A stretch of 9,592 nt of DNA from assembly GCA_036525295.1 (NCBI GenBank), contig DATDAQ010000049.1:1-9592 (forward strand), read 5' to 3'. The stretch is from VRUE01 sp036525295 (lineage in GTDB: Bacteria; Actinomycetota; Thermoleophilia; Solirubrobacterales; 70-9). A program made the translations under genes and the position numbers. Below the pieces are notes generated by a model. It did no database searches. It was not told where the DNA came from and saw only the letters and a list, made by a program, of their open reading frames with translations. This document shows positions 1 to 6,094 of the stretch, piece by piece (position 1 is the first letter of the stretch; every line of letters starts with the position of its first letter).

Positions 1-314
1 TCGATCCCATAGTTGGAGAGCACTTCGGACAACGACTCGTACGCCGTGTCGGGCGACGCGAGGGCTTCCTGCAAAGCGATTGCCGCCTCCGCCTCTTTTC
101 GGAGTTCGGCCGCCTCTTGGAACTTCCGCGTCATGGCGGGGCGCGCTGAGTTGATCCAGCGCTCCACGTCTGGGCGGATGCCCTCGTCTACCTCGTCGAG
201 ACTCCACGGGGTGTCGTCCTGCGGGACGGCCTCGGCGGCCTCGACGTCCGGGGACGTGTCGACGGGGGCCTCTTCGGCTGTCCCGGTCGGCTCTGTCTGT
301 CCCTCGGATTCCAT
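1..314 (-). CDS. Scaffold-like head assembly protein, N-terminal part (runs off window)
   Basis: Reading leftward from the ATG at 312-314 the frame stays open for 104 codons to the window edge, so the C-terminus is missing. The N-terminus (about residues 1-36) is acidic and rich in Glu, Asp, Pro, Thr and Ala. It is followed by a helical segment, DEVDEGIRPDVERWINSARP, then TRKFQEAAELRKEAEAAIA. This pattern (acidic disordered head, then 'RPxVExW...TRKFQE' and a long charged helix) is what I know from scaffolding proteins encoded just after the portal in actinobacteriophages. Such proteins shape the procapsid and are then removed. Position downstream of the portal on the same strand supports the call. 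The RBS is weak (CACAGGGCCCGG about 7 bases upstream). Alternatives are a minor head protein or a fused protease-scaffold; the missing C-terminus prevents a decision. Confidence 0.6.
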   Translation of the reverse strand, partial: MESEGQTEPTGTAEEAPVDTSPDVEAAEAVPQDDTPWSLDEVDEGIRPDVERWINSARPAMTRKFQEAAELRKEAEAAIALQEALASPDTAYESLSEVLSNYGI

Positions 315-360
315 GCAAATGCCGGGCCCTGTGGGTGGCCGGCCTCACGACTTTTAGCGC

Positions 361-370
361 AAAGGGGGGA
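361..370 (+). promoter_or_regulatory. Ribosome-binding site for the 374 ORF
   Basis: AAAGGGGGGA lies 3 bases before the ATG at 374. It resembles the AAAGGGAGGA in front of the gene at 5387, and both are followed by AC(C)G and an ATGG start. The match is the main reason for taking the small plus-strand ORF seriously. Confidence 0.5.
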
Positions 371-373
371 CGG

Positions 374-664
374 ATGGACTCTGAGAACCGCCGCAGCGTC
401 ACGATGGCGGTCAATTCGGCGTACGAGCGCGGCTGGTCAGAGGGGTGGGCGGCGTGTCTCGCCCGCGTCCTCGAGTGCGGTGTCGCACAGGTGCTTATGA
501 GGGAGGAGTTCCTCCCTCCTGACCAGCTCGTTGCTACTCGGAACGGGCCGGTTCAGGAGCGGGATCTCACGAGAGTCCCTGCTTCTGCGACGCCAGCGAG
601 GGCTCGGACGGCTGCGGCTTCTCCAAAGCCGGACGGGACGCATTCGTCTCCCCCGATTCGATAG
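374..664 (+). CDS. Small unknown protein, antisense insertion between portal and scaffold genes
   Basis: This 96-codon frame begins with MDSENRRSVTMAVNSAYERG and continues WSEGWAACLARVLECG, which looks like a genuine amphipathic helical protein. The start at 374 is preferred over the upstream in-frame ATG at 335 because of the purine-rich site at 361-370. I do not recognise a family. It points against the packaging operon and sits in the only large gap of that operon (315-566), which suggests a moron-like insertion with its own expression. The last third (from about residue 65) overlaps the 3' end of the portal gene in antisense by 98 bases and has low-complexity, Ala/Pro/Ser/Arg-rich composition, so the real gene may be shorter or the tail may be passive. 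A perfect palindrome (499-518) lies inside it. No promoter is obvious. Confidence 0.4.
   Translation: MDSENRRSVTMAVNSAYERGWSEGWAACLARVLECGVAQVLMREEFLPPDQLVATRNGPVQERDLTRVPASATPARARTAAASPKPDGTHSSPPIR
499..518. repeat. Palindrome copy 1 (GGGAGG/CCTCCC family)
   Basis: GAGGGAGGA, 2-base spacer GT, TCCTCCCTC: a perfect 9-base inverted repeat. It lies within the 374-664 ORF, in the gap between portal and scaffold. Related palindromes lie at 5348-5370 and 7850-7867. As RNA the innermost pair must open to form a 4-base loop. No T-run follows, so it is not a standard terminator. Confidence 0.85.
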
Positions 665-2612
665 CTGCCTGCTGCGCCAGGCCCGACTCGGCCATCTGGG
701 CCTGCACCATCGCCTGCTTGTGCGAGGCCAGGTGGGCGCGCATCACGCCCTGCACGATCTCGGGCTGGCGCTCGAAGTCGACGGTCACCATGTACTGCGA
801 GAGCACGTCGTAGTGCACCTCGTGGTCGTCCTGCTCCTCGACCTGCGGGCCGAGCTCGAGGATCGAGCCGAGCAGCTGCTCGTTCGCCATCGTGGCGGCG
901 GCGACCGGGTCGTGGCCCTGGGCCTCGTAGACCATCGCCGCCGACTCCGGGTCGGGCAGGTCCATGGCGGACTCGTCGCCGAGCTTCGTCATCTCGTCGA
1001 TCTCGCGCGCCTGCTTGGCGATCTGCAGCTCGTAGCCGTCGATGATCTTCTGGGCCGAGCCGGCGTTCAGCGCAGCCATCGCCTGGTGGAACGGAACCTG
1101 TCCCATCTGGAACAGCTGCCACACGAGCGCGTCCTGGGCGGCGCGGGTGCGCGCCTCGATCGTGCCCGGTGCGACACGGACGTTCAAGGCGGGGATCTCG
1201 GAGCCCTTGAAGTCCGGGACGCGCTCGACGGAGAAGCGGCCCTCGATTGTGATCAGACGCTCGTCGAGGAAGAACTCCTGCATCAACTCGATGATGTGCG
1301 TGCCGAGGCCGGACCAGCTGCGCGCCATCTCCTTCGCCTGCAGCGCCCTGCGTTCGCGGTCGCGTTCGATCGCGGTCTGTAGGTGCTGGGCCGATTCGGT
1401 GTCGGGCATCGCCCAGGTGCCGAGGATCTCGGCCATGTCGTCGTCGCACTGCGCCAGCGTTTGGAACAGCGAGCCGGGGATATCCTGGACAGTTTCCCAC
1501 TCGGGCCGCATGCCGCCCACGGGGCGGTACTCGATCACCAGGCCGGGCTTCGCGACGACCTCCTCGAGCAGCGAGCCCATCGGCGCCAGCAGCCGCGGGT
1601 TGAGGACGAGGTTCTTCCACATGATGATCGAGTTGATCGTGGCGTTGCGGGTGCGCTGAATGTCGATCGCCTGCTCGCCGGCGCCCAAGGGGCGGTGGCG
1701 GTGCTGGCGGCGCAGCCAGGCGAACTCGTGCAGGCACGGCTTGCCCTGCGAGCGCTTCGCGTCCCTGGGGTAGCGGCGTTCGCGCTGGACGATCTCGCCG
1801 GTCTGCAGGCAGCTGATCCAGCGGCCGTCCGGGTGCTTCGCGCACGGGCGTTCGAGCCACTCGTAGACAAACACCGACTCCTTCGACTCAGAGGCGCCCG
1901 CGGTGCCGAACTCGTACGACTGGGCGCGCGCATCCGGTTTCAGCTCGTCGGGGCCGACGTAGCCGTCGCGGTCCATCACCTGGGCGGCCGGGTAGGCGCG
2001 CTTGATGATGTGGACCGGGGCGCGCGGGAAGCGGTAGCCCGGCTCCCACATCACCTCGTCGGGCTGGAACGGCTCGAACGCCAGGTCGCCTCGGTAGACG
2101 GGGTCCCCCTCGGCGTGGCCGAGCTGCGGGCCGACCTGGCTGTCGAAGTACGGCCACAGGTAGGAGGCGCCGCAGTTCGCGGCGGTAATCATCAGGCCGG
2201 TGGCGAGCGTGTCGAGCTCGTACTCGTCGTAGGCGTACAGGAGCGCCTGCTCGCCAAGCTTGGCGAGGTGATCCTGGCGATACTCGGAGCCTCTGGGGGT
2301 GCATTCCCAGACGGGTGCGCGTGAGGTCAGCGCGGCGCACTCGCGGACGATCCCGGACGTGTAGCGGTTGCGGGTCGCCCTGGAAACCCAGCGCGGCTTC
2401 TCCTCCGAGCCCTCGGCCGTTTCGAGTTCGGTGACCCTGGCGGTCTTGGCGTTGATCTCGGCGTACTGGTGCTGGTCGAAGAACGCCAAGGCGAGCCGCC
2501 AGATCGGCTGGTATGCCTCCATCGCCGCCTGGGCGGTCTGGATCCGCTTCATCTGCTCCGGCTCCATGCGGGACGGGGCGACCGGCCGGCGTGCCATCGT
2601 CGCGCTAGCCAT
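567..2612 (-). CDS. Phage portal protein
   Basis: This 681-aa protein would form the dodecameric ring at the capsid vertex through which DNA is pumped. The N-terminal part has the usual portal pattern: a short helical leader, then RNRYTSGIVRECAALTSRAP followed by VWECTP (about residues 81-106), where portals carry a membrane-like helix and a 'P-x-x-E' turn. The middle segment NATINSIIMWKNLVLNPRLL and the later LGTWAMPDTESAQHLQTAIE with ERDRERRALQ match the stem and wing helices of long portals of siphoviruses and podoviruses. The C-terminus is Gln/Glu/Ala rich. The length is at the upper end for portals, but no extra domain is visible. The ATG at 2612 overlaps the HNH stop by 8 bases; an in-frame ATG at 2597 is an alternative. 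No strong RBS is present, so translation is probably coupled. Confidence 0.85.
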   Translation of the reverse strand: MASATMARRPVAPSRMEPEQMKRIQTAQAAMEAYQPIWRLALAFFDQHQYAEINAKTARVTELETAEGSEEKPRWVSRATRNRYTSGIVRECAALTSRAPVWECTPRGSEYRQDHLAKLGEQALLYAYDEYELDTLATGLMITAANCGASYLWPYFDSQVGPQLGHAEGDPVYRGDLAFEPFQPDEVMWEPGYRFPRAPVHIIKRAYPAAQVMDRDGYVGPDELKPDARAQSYEFGTAGASESKESVFVYEWLERPCAKHPDGRWISCLQTGEIVQRERRYPRDAKRSQGKPCLHEFAWLRRQHRHRPLGAGEQAIDIQRTRNATINSIIMWKNLVLNPRLLAPMGSLLEEVVAKPGLVIEYRPVGGMRPEWETVQDIPGSLFQTLAQCDDDMAEILGTWAMPDTESAQHLQTAIERDRERRALQAKEMARSWSGLGTHIIELMQEFFLDERLITIEGRFSVERVPDFKGSEIPALNVRVAPGTIEARTRAAQDALVWQLFQMGQVPFHQAMAALNAGSAQKIIDGYELQIAKQAREIDEMTKLGDESAMDLPDPESAAMVYEAQGHDPVAAATMANEQLLGSILELGPQVEEQDDHEVHYDVLSQYMVTVDFERQPEIVQGVMRAHLASHKQAMVQAQMAESGLAQQAAIESGETNASRPALEKPQPSEPSLASQKQGLS

Positions 2613-2943
2613 CGGACGCCAGCAGTAGGGCTTCGAGCAGCGTGCGGTCCTTCTTCACGCCGCGGTTGCAGGGTGCGTCCATCGGGGCCATGTTCTCCCA
2701 GCTGTCCTCGCCGCCCCGGTCGAGGCCGACGATGTGGTCGATGTCGGTGACGCCGTCGATCGGCTTGCCGCACAGCACGCACGGGTCGCCGCGCAGGATC
2801 GCCTTGTACGCGATCGTCAGTCCGCTGTCGCGGTGGGCGCGGCGGCGCCGGTCGTAGTCGGTGCGGTTGCGGCTGTAGCCCTTGACGGGCCGGTAGCGGA
2901 TCGTGCGGCTGCGCTGCAGGCGCCCCTGCGCGATGATCGTCAT
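2605..2943 (-). CDS. HNH endonuclease
   Basis: This 112-aa protein has a complete HNH/beta-beta-alpha-metal fold signature. There is a zinc knuckle half CVLC (residues 55-58), the catalytic DIDHI (His70), the GGEDSWENM segment with Asn84, and a final APCNRGVKKDR holding Cys92 and Asn93. The N-terminal 45 residues are basic and probably contact DNA. In many phages a small HNH protein is encoded beside the terminase and assists genome cleavage at packaging. Its place inside the terminase-to-portal operon favours that role over a free-standing homing endonuclease. The frame is open upstream to 3423, but that part is only a shadow of the two preceding genes. The start at 2943 overlaps the preceding stop as ATGA. 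Its own stop overlaps the portal start by 8 bases. Confidence 0.88.
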   Translation of the reverse strand: MTIIAQGRLQRSRTIRYRPVKGYSRNRTDYDRRRRAHRDSGLTIAYKAILRGDPCVLCGKPIDGVTDIDHIVGLDRGGEDSWENMAPMDAPCNRGVKKDRTLLEALLLASDG

Positions 2944-3281
2944 GCGGGTGGCTTGATGTCGGGGACCTCGCGCAGCGTCAGCTCCTCCTCGTCGACCCCG
3001 AGCTCGCGCAGCCTGGCGGTGGTCGCGTCGACCTTCTGCTGCGCGCTCTGTTGGCGCTTCTCCTCGGCGCGGCGTTCGCGCTCGCGGCCAAAGACGTGAT
3101 CGACCGACGCCTGCTCGGGCGCGGACACCTTGTGGGCCAGCTCGAGCAGCAGCGCCTCGGTCGCGGCAGACCGCTCCGCGTAGAACGAGCGTGTCTCGCG
3201 ATCGACGACGAGCGCCGCGTACAGGAACGCCATCGTGCAGACGACGAGGCCGAGCACCGCGCCGGCGACGAGGTAGATCAT
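2940..3281 (-). CDS. Small single-pass membrane protein of unknown function
   Basis: The 113-aa product starts MIYLVAGAVLGLVVCTMAFL, a clear hydrophobic helix at about residues 3-25. A long, highly charged and probably coiled-coil tail follows (for example FGRERERRAEEKRQQSAQQ, about residues 64-82), and it ends in an acidic stretch ELGVDEEELTLREVPDIKPP. The shape (one N-terminal anchor and a helical stalk) recalls spanin-like or other phage membrane-tethered proteins, but I see no lipobox or specific motif and do not assign a function. It starts with an ATGA overlap with the preceding gene and ends with an ATGA overlap with the HNH gene, so it is firmly within the packaging operon. A membrane protein at this place, between terminase and HNH/portal, is not the standard order. 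Confidence 0.7.
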   Translation of the reverse strand: MIYLVAGAVLGLVVCTMAFLYAALVVDRETRSFYAERSAATEALLLELAHKVSAPEQASVDHVFGRERERRAEEKRQQSAQQKVDATTARLRELGVDEEELTLREVPDIKPPA

Positions 3282-3637
3282 CCCTGCCACCGCCTGCGCA
3301 GCAGGTCGTCGGAATGCGGGTCCTCGGTACGCCTGCCCCCGGCGAACAGGATTCGCAGGCCGAGCCGCAGCTCGGCGAGCTCGTCCTCGAGCTGCTTGAC
3401 GCGGTCGGTCGTTTCCCTGACACCTCTGAGTTGGATCTGAAGCAGCTCGACCTTGGCAGGCGAGGCCCAGCCGAGGTGCTGCGCCGCGTCGGTGACGTGG
3501 GTTTCCCAGAGGTAGAAGCGGCCGCCGCCGTGGACAGCGGGTAGGTAGCGCTCGAAGTCGATCAGGTCCGTGCTCGACTGGCCGGACACGCAGCACCCTG
3601 GCGGGTGGATGGCCTGGGCTACCCGCTTCACGTTCAC
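3278..3637 (-). CDS. Conserved-style phage protein with N-terminal Cys pair and C-terminal coiled coil (unknown function)
   Basis: This 119-aa protein starts at GTG 3637, which overlaps the preceding stop as GTGA; the open frame extends to 3889 but only as a shadow. The N-terminal half contains HPPGCCVSGQSSTDLIDFER, then GGGRFYLWETHVTDAAQHLG. This resembles the 'rC-x-x-TG...IDTG...GRVYLs...v.eaArllG' proteins seen in actinophages near the packaging genes, as I recall them; their function is not known to me. Residues from about 64 to 100 (VELLQIQLRGVRETTDRVKQ and LEDELAELRLGL) form a predicted coiled coil, so it may oligomerise. The C-terminus is basic (DDLLRRRWQG). The stop overlaps the next start as ATGA. 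Confidence 0.65.
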   Translation of the reverse strand: MNVKRVAQAIHPPGCCVSGQSSTDLIDFERYLPAVHGGGRFYLWETHVTDAAQHLGWASPAKVELLQIQLRGVRETTDRVKQLEDELAELRLGLRILFAGGRRTEDPHSDDLLRRRWQG

Positions 3638-3819
3638 GGTTGTAGACCTGCCCACGGACAGACCGGAGTTTCGGCGCGTGGCTCGGTCGTGTGGTAAAGC
3701 CATTCCGCCGTCAGCTGAACGCCGTGCGTCGGGCAGTACCACGTCATGTGCATCACCGAGCGTTCGAGCCGCTGCGCGCGCCGATCGAACAGGCACGGCT
3801 GGCACAGCAGCCAGTTCAC
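3634..3819 (-). CDS. 61-aa zinc-ribbon-like protein
   Basis: A GTG start at 3819 overlaps the terminase stop (GTGA), and its own stop overlaps the next GTG start in the same way. The protein has CQPC at residues 6-9 and CPTH at 29-32, a plausible four-ligand zinc site of zinc-ribbon or knuckle type, plus one more Cys at 54. The remaining sequence (FDRRAQRLERSVMHMTWY) is basic and aromatic. Such mini proteins may bind nucleic acid or a partner protein. The coupling to the large terminase suggests an accessory role in packaging, but that is inference. No family is recognised. Confidence 0.6.
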   Translation of the reverse strand: MNWLLCQPCLFDRRAQRLERSVMHMTWYCPTHGVQLTAEWLYHTTEPRAETPVCPWAGLQP

Positions 3820-5309
3820 ACGACCACCGGCTGCGAACCGGGCCGGCGATAGCCGACCGCCTTTGGCGGGAAGGCGGCGTCGGGGTCACGCCGGTAGGCG
3901 TTCATGCGCTGCTCGATGCGCGACACCTCTTTCTTCTCGACCGCCCACGGCCTCGAGGTGACGCCGTAGCGGAGCGCGTCCATGACGTGATCGTGCAGCT
4001 TCACGACCGTCCAAATCCCAGACTCCTCATGGAACTTGCGCCGGTAGCGTGCAGCCTCCCAGAAGTGATCGGTGCAGTCGCGTGAGATTTGCAGCGCGCC
4101 AGTGGACAGCCGGGCCTCGATGATGTCGATGCCGCCCTCGCGGTCCGCCTGGCCATGCTCTGTGTACAGCCGCTCGTTGTGGAACGCCGTCTCGACCGTC
4201 GTGGCGGTCGTGAGCGTGCGCTGCCGCGCGGCGGGGTCGATCACGAAGCGGCAGCCCGACTCCGGCAGCCCCCAGTGCTCGAGCTTGTCCCGGATCGACA
4301 CGCACACGCCAGGGACGGCCTGGTCGTGAAGGCGGAGCTCGTCGAAGACGATGCAGTTGTTGTCACGGTCGAAGCCCATGAACGAAACGCCGCAGGTCCG
4401 GACACCCGGGTCGATCCCCACGACTACCTCCAGGCTCCCCACCAGCCCGCGGTCTGGCACCGCGACCCGCGACTCCTCGAAAGCGGGATACACCATGCCC
4501 TCAAAGTGGACCATGCGGCCCTTCTTGCGTGCCTCGATTTTCTCGTCGGACAAGCCCTTGATCGCGCGACGCTTGCCCCGCTCGGACAGGTGCGGGTTGT
4601 CGTCCATGTCGACGACCTGGACGTGGATCTCAGGGTCGGTGTTCGACGCCTCGAGGATGCCGTCGTACATCCAGCTCATACCTCTCGTCGGCGTCATCGT
4701 GAACACCTCGTCACCGTCGAAATCAATCAGGCGCATCAGGCACTCCTCTCTGATGTCCTCTGGCGGCTCCTCGTCGTAATGGCATCTGTGGAGCGCCGCT
4801 CCGCCGAACTTGTCGAGCTCCTGCTCGAACGACATGACGTCGAAGCGGCAGCCGCACTGGAAACGGATCTGGTAGTCGGCCTTGTGATACGAGGCGTCGA
4901 AGTTCCCGTTTCGGAGCATCATCTTCGGCGTCCACTCACGCAGTTTGGGGATCAGGACGTCGTTTAGGTGCCGCTTCAAGTCCGGGATCACGATCCGGCA
5001 GTAGAAGGGGCAGCGGAAGCGCTTGTAGGGCTTGAGGTGGTCGGGCAGCAGCTCGACCGGGGCGGCCTGGATCAGGTTGTCGATCAGGCCAGCGGTCGTC
5101 TTGCCGGCGCGGTTGCCGCCCATGAAGGCGCGGCAGGGCGCCTCGTGGATCTTGGAGTGAAACTCGGCCTGGCCGGGGTGCGGCATGTAGAACGTGAGCG
5201 GGTTCAGGCGCCGGAGCGCCTGGTAGCCCTCAAGCAGCTCCTTGAGCTGCAGGCGCTCGCCGTCACTCATGGCGGCCATCCGCCGATCGAGGTCAGCTAC
5301 GAAGCGCAC
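3816..5309 (-). CDS. terL: Terminase large subunit (packaging ATPase and nuclease)
   Basis: This 497-aa protein is the motor that pumps DNA into the procapsid through the portal and cuts the concatemer. The ATPase half shows an adenine-binding region with the Q-motif-like PHPGQAEFH (43-51), a Walker A GGNRAGKTT (64-72), a Walker B ending in the Asp-Glu pair of RCHYDEE (Asp179, Glu180) and a coupling motif FTMTPTRG (203-210). The RNase H-like nuclease half has VVVGIDPG (Asp300), FVIDP (Asp358) and DHVMDALRYG (Asp444) as the acidic metal-binding cluster. The length is normal for the family. GTG at 5309 gives the longest frame; ATGs at residues 11 and 14 are possible alternatives, as no start has a strong RBS. 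It heads the minus-strand operon. No small terminase gene is seen in the window; it may lie elsewhere or be replaced by one of the small proteins. Confidence 0.93.
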   Translation of the reverse strand: MRFVADLDRRMAAMSDGERLQLKELLEGYQALRRLNPLTFYMPHPGQAEFHSKIHEAPCRAFMGGNRAGKTTAGLIDNLIQAAPVELLPDHLKPYKRFRCPFYCRIVIPDLKRHLNDVLIPKLREWTPKMMLRNGNFDASYHKADYQIRFQCGCRFDVMSFEQELDKFGGAALHRCHYDEEPPEDIREECLMRLIDFDGDEVFTMTPTRGMSWMYDGILEASNTDPEIHVQVVDMDDNPHLSERGKRRAIKGLSDEKIEARKKGRMVHFEGMVYPAFEESRVAVPDRGLVGSLEVVVGIDPGVRTCGVSFMGFDRDNNCIVFDELRLHDQAVPGVCVSIRDKLEHWGLPESGCRFVIDPAARQRTLTTATTVETAFHNERLYTEHGQADREGGIDIIEARLSTGALQISRDCTDHFWEAARYRRKFHEESGIWTVVKLHDHVMDALRYGVTSRPWAVEKKEVSRIEQRMNAYRRDPDAAFPPKAVGYRRPGSQPVVV

Positions 5310-5347
5310 GGCCTGATCGTGTCAGAGGCACCGGAAAGCACCAGCGG

Positions 5348-5370
5348 GGAGGGAGGGATTCTCTCCCTCC
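5348..5370. repeat. Palindrome copy 2, upstream of the 5387 gene
   Basis: GGAGGGAG, a 7-base loop, then CTCCCTCC: an 8-base perfect stem. A second register is possible (GGAGGGA 5352-5358 with TCCCTCC 5364-5370). The 3' arm CTCCCT (5363-5368) is also complementary to AGGGAG (5376-5381) in the Shine-Dalgarno sequence, so two exclusive RNA folds can be drawn. Confidence 0.8.
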
Positions 5371-5373
5371 GTC

Positions 5374-5383
5374 AAAGGGAGGA
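5374..5383 (+). promoter_or_regulatory. Ribosome-binding site of the 5387 gene
   Basis: AAAGGGAGGA ends 3 bases before the ATG. It is close to consensus and fixes the start of the first plus-strand gene. It can be masked by the upstream CTCCCT. Confidence 0.75.
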
Positions 5384-5386
5384 CCG

Positions 5387-6094
5387 ATGGGGATCGTAGA
5401 CGCCTGTGGTTTCTGTGACGCGTGCGGCCAGGCGGCGCTGATGCGCTGGCTGACCGACGACGACGGGAACCGCTACCAGGCTTGCGTGTGGTGTCGCGGC
5501 CCGTTGCGCGAGCTCGTCGAGGTGCCGGCGCAGCGCGGCAAGCAGCGCCGCATCCCGTTCGACCATTTGGTCGTGCTGCACGGCCTCCACATCACCGAGC
5601 GCATCTCGGTGTCCGAGATCGTCGAGCGCGTGCACACGCTGCTCGGCCACGAACTGCCGTACTGGCAGGAGCTCGGTTTCGCGTCGGCGGACAGTTGCCG
5701 CCAGACGTTGCCGCGTGACTGGCGCCGCCACGGCTGGCCGTCGCTCGGCACCGATGCCGCCCGCCGCCCACGCAACTCGCAGCCTCCACGCCCGCCGAGC
5801 CAGCACCGCAGGCCGGGCCGCCCGGCGCCGCTGGACGACCACGACCTGCGCAACCTATTCGAGCTCTACCAGAACGGGATGCGCCTGAACACGATCGCCA
5901 ACCGCGTCTGGTTCCGGCTCGGCTACGGCTCCCCCCATTCATGTGCACGCTCGCTCGCCAAGATTTGGCAGCGGCGCGGCTGGCAGAAAGGACGACGCGA
6001 TGAAGCGCGAGGACGTGCTGGCGAAGCTGACGGAGGCGACGCTCCAACTGACCGACTCGGAGAGCTGGCAGCGCTGGTTGAGAACGCGGCGTAG
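5387..6094 (+). CDS. Zinc-knuckle protein with two related helical repeats, probable DNA-binding regulator
   Basis: This 235-aa protein opens with CGFCDAC (Cys7, 10, 13) and later CVWC (Cys33, 36), a likely zinc ribbon. Two related segments follow. The first (about 58-119) ends LGFASADSCRQTLPRDWRRH and GW; the second (about 149-202) ends LGYGSPHSCARSLAKIWQRR and GW. Each looks like a helix-turn-helix ('...SVSEIVERV...' or '...RLNTIANRV...' followed by a recognition-like helix). They are joined by a Pro/Arg-rich linker (127-147). I recall similar 'GYaSpdSCa..L...fRrrGW' repeats in actinobacterial phage proteins without assigned function. As the first gene of the plus-strand operon behind a structured leader, it may be a regulator. 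Its last 95 bases overlap the ArdC gene, and its C-terminal 30 residues are low-complexity. Confidence 0.75.
   Translation: MGIVDACGFCDACGQAALMRWLTDDDGNRYQACVWCRGPLRELVEVPAQRGKQRRIPFDHLVVLHGLHITERISVSEIVERVHTLLGHELPYWQELGFASADSCRQTLPRDWRRHGWPSLGTDAARRPRNSQPPRPPSQHRRPGRPAPLDDHDLRNLFELYQNGMRLNTIANRVWFRLGYGSPHSCARSLAKIWQRRGWQKGRRDEARGRAGEADGGDAPTDRLGELAALVENAA
5985..5992 (+). promoter_or_regulatory. Ribosome-binding site of the ArdC-like gene
   Basis: AGAAAGGA ends 7 bases before the ATG at 6000. This decides for 6000 over the longer frame beginning at 5943, and means that the ArdC-like gene starts inside the previous gene. Confidence 0.65.

Larger units (their letters stand above)
5310..5386. 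promoter_or_regulatory. Divergent control region between terminase operon and plus-strand operon
   Basis: These 77 bases separate two operons that start in opposite directions, so promoters for both would be expected here or within the first codons. A TTGACG hexamer lies on the minus strand at 5371-5376, but I see no convincing -10 partner. The region holds the hairpin at 5348-5370 and the Shine-Dalgarno sequence of the 5387 gene. Confidence 0.5.

Noticed and set aside
499..518. Palindrome copy 1 as intrinsic terminator
   Set aside because: It is not followed by a T-run on either strand and lies inside an open frame.
437..643. 68-aa minus-strand ORF in the portal-scaffold gap
   Set aside because: It starts within the portal in another frame, is Arg-rich shadow sequence for its first third and has no RBS. 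The plus-strand ORF at 374 is the better candidate.
531..2324. Long plus-strand open frames (531-1382, 1383-2324, 1042-1659) opposite the portal gene
   Set aside because: They are antisense shadows of the portal caused by high GC, rich in Arg, Leu, Ala, Val and His, with no RBS or domain.
2944..3423. N-terminal extension of the HNH frame
   Set aside because: The extension is Arg/Gly-rich shadow of two overlapping genes; the ATGA junction at 2940-2943 fits the pattern of the operon.
4089..4967. 292-aa plus-strand open frame opposite the terminase
   Set aside because: The opposite strand has all terminase motifs; this frame is repetitive in Val, Leu, Asp and His and has no RBS.
5346..5379. 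G-quadruplex from four G-runs in the divergent leader
   Set aside because: Three runs are closely spaced, but the fourth is 19 bases away across a C-rich arm, so the duplex hairpin is the simpler structure.
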